Part shown: piece by piece, positions 60,373 to 64,000 of the stretch
How positions within the stretch are numbered: the first letter of the stretch is position 1
Layout of the letters: every line of letters begins with the position of its first letter
Source: Pseudescherichia sp032055545
GTDB taxonomy: Bacteria > Pseudomonadota > Gammaproteobacteria > Enterobacterales > Enterobacteriaceae
Length of the DNA: 64,000 nucleotides
Direction of reading: 5' to 3'
NCBI GenBank assembly: GCA_032055545.1
Contig: DAMBQR010000003.1
Location: 57,985 to 121,984, forward strand
The notes under the pieces: generated by a model
Seen by the model: only the letters and a program-made list of their open reading frames with translations
Told to the model about the DNA's origin: nothing
Database searches by the model: none
Program-made: the position numbers and the translations under genes

Positions 60373-63350
60373 TTCAGGTACACGCTCCCGCTGTCAATCC
60401 AGTAGTGGCTGCCGCTGTGACGGCGGTCGGCCAGGGTATTTAGTTTAAACGTCAACGCATCGGCGGCAACCGGCGTACCATCCTGTAGCCAGGCCTCGCT
60501 AAGGATGAAGGCTTCCGGTCCCAGCGCTTTATTGCCGCCGGTGAGGGCCAGCCGTATGTTGAGCACGCCGTCTCCGGCGATGGCTTTCGCCAGCTCTGGC
60601 GAGTTGATGCTCAGCGTATAGAGCGGCGTGGCGGGCCAGCGAGCGTTGGCCAGCTGTCGGAAACCCAGCGTGACGTTGCCACGCAGCGGGAAGTGCAGGC
60701 GAGCATCCAGCTTCGCGCCGGGCTTGTCGAGGTCAATATCTTCGTACCAGACGTTTTCTTCACGCAGGGTGTTAACCACGTTATCCAGCACGCCCAAATA
60801 GCGCACGGTGGAGTAGGCTCCGATATCCGCCGCTTTAAAGTTGAAGCGCGGCAGGCGTAGATCCAGCGCCAGGCTGCACAGCATCGCCCCGACGGCGGCG
60901 GTGGATTTCGGGTTGCCGATCCGCCCCTGCTGGTTAAAGGGATACCACTCATGCACCCGGTACTTGTCGAGCCACACCATGCGGTTGACCGGCACCGGCT
61001 GCAGGTGACGGATCAGCGCCTGCACGCCCGGCAGGCAGCCCGGACGCCCGGTAACCAGCAGCACGTCGCAGGCATAGTGGGAGATAGCTTCGCACACCGC
61101 GTGGATCGGCGCGGTGAGGGTAAACTGCCCGCCGAGCATCGCCGCCTGCAGATCGCTGAAATTCACCTGCAACGGCACGGCGAAGAGGTCGAACTCAGCA
61201 GAGCCGGCAGGCAGGGCGTGATCGATCGCCTGCCTGAGGTAGCTCATCACGTTGCGCGTCGGCTGTTGGGTGAGCAGTTCGCCAAAGGTGGCGTGCAGTC
61301 CCGCCAGCGGATCGTTGATATCGCTTCGCTCCCACGCCGACAGGATCGCATGACCAATCGGCATAAAGAGCTGCAGCGTCGTCTGCTGGCGCAGTACCGC
61401 CTGGGTGTCGATGCGGCCTGAGTCGCCGAACAGCGTCGCCATTAGCGCAGCGGCGTCGGTGATGCCTGACTTGTGCAGCTGGGTTTGCAGGGCGGGCAGC
61501 ACGCAGCGCTGGATAATATCCAGCAGAATGTCATCCCCTGCCACCTTAAAACCTTCCCGGAACAGCAGATGCGGAGTGATCTTGACGTTGCTACCGGTGC
61601 CGTCATCCAGCTGATAATGGACGATAGCCATATCGGTAGTGCCGCCGCCGATATCAATCGATGCCACCCGCAGGGCGCGGCCTGGCTTTTCGTCCGGCGC
61701 GCCGGTGCGGTCCGGGCGGGCGAGGGAGGCAAAAAATGTCTCCGTTTGCCCGGCGTAGTGGGAGATCGCTTCGTTATAGAGCCAGACCAGCTGACCGCAG
61801 CTGGCCTCGTCCCACTCCATCTGGATCTGCGGGACGGGCACCACGCTCTTCTCGCGCTGTTTGCTGCTGGAGAAGTCCTCATCCTGCGGGTGCCAGCCCA
61901 TCGCTTTCCATACCAGGGCGATGGCCTCAAACATGCGGCGGCGGAAGATCTCCCGCTCCTGCTTCGGCATCGCCGAGGGCAGGGTCAGGATAATCGTCCG
62001 CAGCTGGCGCGGTGAAGCCGGAAAGCCCAACCGCAGGCGCGTCGCTACGCTGTTGATCTGTCCCAGGGCCTGGGCCAGCAGCTCGCACAGCATATGAGTC
62101 ATCAGGGTACTGCGGCTGTACTGTGGGGAGAAGACCGGCAGACGCTCATCCAGCGGCAGGGTGTAGAGCGGCTGGCCGTCGTCGTTCATTAGATTCATCA
62201 GCGGGAAAGCGGTCGCTAACGGCTCGCGCTGGGACTTGCTGTTCATCTGGCTAAAGCGCCAGTCCTGTAGCACCGGGGTCTCATCCCACAGGTAGCGGCG
62301 CGGGCTGGAGATGCCGCTGTTGCCTTCGGTGCCCAGACGCTGTGTCGCAAGCTTGCGGGCCTCGTCGCCGACGCGGACGATAGAGGGCCAGACGAAGGCA
62401 TCTTCGCGTCCGCTCTCAACGGAGAAGTGCTGCTTGCCGAAGCGCGCCTCGGAGAACTCCAGTCGGCTGGTGAACATCGGCTCGTTCAAAAACTGCGGTT
62501 CGCTCAGGGAGCGCACCTGCAACTCCGCCGTCTGGCGCAGGCCGTCGTTGGCGTCGCCCTGATCCTCAATAATGACGCCGCAGGTGTGGGTGTTGCCGAC
62601 GTCGAGGATCAGATCCACCGGAATGGCCGGGGTGCTCAGGGTATGGGTAACGATTTTGACTTCCGGGACCGTCAACTGCTCTCCCAACAGGGTGAGTAGA
62701 TTGAGCCAGTGGGCCTGGTACTCAAAGCTGCGCAAGGCCTGGGCAATCTCCCGCTCGCTGCGGTTCTCAACGCTGCTGGCGTAGTGCAGGAACGCCTCGC
62801 GCAGCCAGCCGTCAATCCAGGTCTGATCGAGAAAATCAAAGACTTCGTCGTCGCGCCACGCCAGCGCAAAACGGGTGCCGTTAAGGATGTCGTTGGTGGC
62901 CGGGGCCAGCGCCGTCGGAGAGAGATCGTTGATCTGGCTATCCAGTGCCAGGGTCACGCGGTGGGTATTACCTGCGCTGTCCGGTTCGGCCAGCTTGCGG
63001 ATCTGCACCCTGGCCCAGTTGTCCGGACCCTCTACAAAGGTACGCGGTGGGTTAAAGCGCAAGAAAGGTATTGGTAGCCAGACGCCGTCCAGTACCGCCA
63101 GCGACTCAACCAGCGGCAGGGTGCTCTCCGGCTTTACCACCTCGGGCTGGCCGCCGTCGCGCCCAGGCAGCGTATAGCGGTTGTTAATCAGATCGTAATC
63201 GAGGCGCAGCAGCGGCCCGTTAGCAGTTTTCCGTACAAAGCGTCCGCTCTGTAACGAAGCCTGCGGCGTCAGGCCAAAGTCGAGGAACTGCACGCCGCTG
63301 TTGGCAATCAGCGTGACGCTCTGTTTGTAATCGCAAAGATTAACCAGCAT
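60369..63350 (-). CDS. srfB: SrfB, actin/Hsp70-fold ATPase-like virulence factor
   Basis: 993 aa, SrfB family. After a 245-residue N-terminal domain unique to the family, the three nucleotide motifs of the actin/Hsp70 superfamily appear in order: phosphate-1 LILDVGNTHTCGVII (about 248-261), phosphate-2 SIDIGGGTTDMAIVH (about 564-578) and the adenosine motif LLVTGRPGCLPGV (about 764-776). It is therefore predicted to bind and perhaps hydrolyse ATP and to act as a chaperone or scaffold. Its stop overlaps the srfC start; srfA ends 4 bp before its own start. Cytoplasmic by sequence. Function not established; Salmonella SrfB was only shown to be in the SsrB regulon. Confidence 0.88.
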   Translation of the reverse strand: MLVNLCDYKQSVTLIANSGVQFLDFGLTPQASLQSGRFVRKTANGPLLRLDYDLINNRYTLPGRDGGQPEVVKPESTLPLVESLAVLDGVWLPIPFLRFNPPRTFVEGPDNWARVQIRKLAEPDSAGNTHRVTLALDSQINDLSPTALAPATNDILNGTRFALAWRDDEVFDFLDQTWIDGWLREAFLHYASSVENRSEREIAQALRSFEYQAHWLNLLTLLGEQLTVPEVKIVTHTLSTPAIPVDLILDVGNTHTCGVIIEDQGDANDGLRQTAELQVRSLSEPQFLNEPMFTSRLEFSEARFGKQHFSVESGREDAFVWPSIVRVGDEARKLATQRLGTEGNSGISSPRRYLWDETPVLQDWRFSQMNSKSQREPLATAFPLMNLMNDDGQPLYTLPLDERLPVFSPQYSRSTLMTHMLCELLAQALGQINSVATRLRLGFPASPRQLRTIILTLPSAMPKQEREIFRRRMFEAIALVWKAMGWHPQDEDFSSSKQREKSVVPVPQIQMEWDEASCGQLVWLYNEAISHYAGQTETFFASLARPDRTGAPDEKPGRALRVASIDIGGGTTDMAIVHYQLDDGTGSNVKITPHLLFREGFKVAGDDILLDIIQRCVLPALQTQLHKSGITDAAALMATLFGDSGRIDTQAVLRQQTTLQLFMPIGHAILSAWERSDINDPLAGLHATFGELLTQQPTRNVMSYLRQAIDHALPAGSAEFDLFAVPLQVNFSDLQAAMLGGQFTLTAPIHAVCEAISHYACDVLLVTGRPGCLPGVQALIRHLQPVPVNRMVWLDKYRVHEWYPFNQQGRIGNPKSTAAVGAMLCSLALDLRLPRFNFKAADIGAYSTVRYLGVLDNVVNTLREENVWYEDIDLDKPGAKLDARLHFPLRGNVTLGFRQLANARWPATPLYTLSINSPELAKAIAGDGVLNIRLALTGGNKALGPEAFILSEAWLQDGTPVAADALTFKLNTLADRRHSGSHYWIDSGSVYLK

Positions 63351-63354
63351 AGGA

Positions 63355-64000
63355 TCAGGAACCTGTTTTTCTGAACGTCAACGGAACAATGGTTTTGGCA
63401 TCATACCGGGCGGTGCACTCGGCAACGTCGCTGGTGCCTGCGGTGCAGGAGATCTCCGGCATCGGGTAGCGCGTACCGTCGCTGCAGCGCGCGTGGCCGC
63501 GGCTTTTGATCATCAATACGCCGGTGTCGTGCAGGCCAGAGAAGATCTCGGATCGGCAGACGATGTTTTTCCCCCGCACCAGGCGAGCCGTACCCTTGTT
63601 GTTCTCAATCTGGAAGCGCAGCGCAGGCGGCTTGCCGGTGGCTTCGTCTTTAATATCCAGCATCACCCGCCAGCTGCCGTTGAGAAAGCGGGTGCTGCCC
63701 GCTTTAACCTGGCCGGCATCCATCACCAGCGCGTCTTTGGGAATAGCGGCAATAGTGAGTTCGCTCGGTTTCTCCTCTGCGGGAGCCGGTGTCGCTTTAA
63801 CTGCAACCACTTCGGCCTGGTGCAGCGGCAGCGCCGCCGTCAGCACCGGCGCAGGCTCTACGCTGACGGGAGCAGGCGCGATGGCCTGCGGAGCCGCAGG
63901 TTTCGCGGCGGCCGTTTTTTCTGCGGATGCTGTTTCGCTTACCGCAGGCTGGTGCGGCCAGAGCAGCGGGGCGGCAACGGCAGCGACCACCACGGCGGCC
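63355..64000 (-). CDS. srfA: SrfA-family protein, C-terminal part (partial)
   Basis: Open to the window edge; about 212 C-terminal residues are seen. A hydrophobic stretch (VVAAVAAPLLWP) at the window end looks like a membrane segment, followed by a long Ala/Pro/Val-rich linker typical of envelope-spanning proteins, and a small C-terminal domain with paired Cys (ARCSDGTRYPMPEISCTAGTSDVAECTARYD). This fits the SrfA C-terminus: an inner-membrane anchored protein with a periplasmic disulfide-bonded domain. Its stop is 4 bp before srfB, so srfABC is one operon. The name rests on position and on remembered similarity. Confidence 0.75.
   Translation of the reverse strand, partial: AAVVVAAVAAPLLWPHQPAVSETASAEKTAAAKPAAPQAIAPAPVSVEPAPVLTAALPLHQAEVVAVKATPAPAEEKPSELTIAAIPKDALVMDAGQVKAGSTRFLNGSWRVMLDIKDEATGKPPALRFQIENNKGTARLVRGKNIVCRSEIFSGLHDTGVLMIKSRGHARCSDGTRYPMPEISCTAGTSDVAECTARYDAKTIVPLTFRKTGS

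Overview
The window is chromosomal DNA of a member of the Enterobacteriaceae. Most genes match the Escherichia coli/Salmonella hrpA-ydcF-aldA-cybB-trg-ydcI-ydcJ-opgD-rimL-ydcK-tehB-ydcL-ydcO-sutR-rlhA-ydcRSTUV-patD-ortT backbone in order and orientation. The gene set (non-PTS sucrose genes, gcd, srfABC next to ortT) suggests an Enterobacter/Lelliottia/Citrobacter-like genus rather than E. coli itself. I make no species call. No rRNA, tRNA, CRISPR array, prophage or insertion sequence was seen.

Layout. 1-1.3 kb: 3' end of hrpA, then a duplicated REP/BIME unit. 1.5-5.7 kb: three-gene minus-strand tripartite efflux operon (MFS pump, membrane-fusion protein, outer-membrane lipoprotein) inserted between hrpA and ydcF. 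5.8-9.5 kb: ydcF, aldA, cybB, yedK. 9.6-12.4 kb: AT-richer region of small or decayed genes. 12.4-20.1 kb: carbohydrate island with a periplasmic DUF4432 mutarotase-like protein behind two CRP sites, then cscR and the divergent cscB-cscA-rafY-like porin-cscK genes for sucrose uptake and hydrolysis. 20.1-22.0 kb: a hypothetical gene, a Zur-controlled L31 paralogue and a YrbL-like protein. 22.1-23.5 kb: frmRA for formaldehyde detoxification. 23.7-25.3 kb: trg chemoreceptor. 25.4-30.3 kb: gcd (PQQ glucose dehydrogenase) and a YdeP-family molybdopterin oxidoreductase.

30.4-46.7 kb: ydcI, ydcJ, opgD, rimL, ydcK, tehB, a PepT-like peptidase divergent from an orphan DppA-like binding protein, ydcL, an EamA exporter divergent from an AraC regulator, ydcO/sutR and rlhA. 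46.8-49.3 kb: a CioAB-type cytochrome bd oxidase with a DUF2474 small subunit. 49.5-56.4 kb: ydcR and ydcSTUV-patD, a polyamine/GABA-type uptake and oxidation module. 56.5-57.6 kb: low-GC insertion with a ClpP/SppA-fold serine protease homologue and a short ORF. 57.97 kb: ortT (57 aa) behind an exact FNR box. 58.2-64.0 kb: srfC, srfB and the 3' part of srfA on the minus strand.

The backbone is ordinary, but the control regions contain many clean regulatory sites: CRP, CscR, Zur, FrmR, sigma-28, LysR-type, NsrR, a 22-bp palindrome for SutR, helically phased TTGC repeats for the AraC protein, and FNR. The least understood system is srfABC. SrfB carries all three nucleotide-binding motifs of the actin/Hsp70 ATPase fold, and SrfC has a degenerate P-loop/GTPase-like layout. 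All assignments come from reading the sequence and from remembered family sequences; no database search was run.
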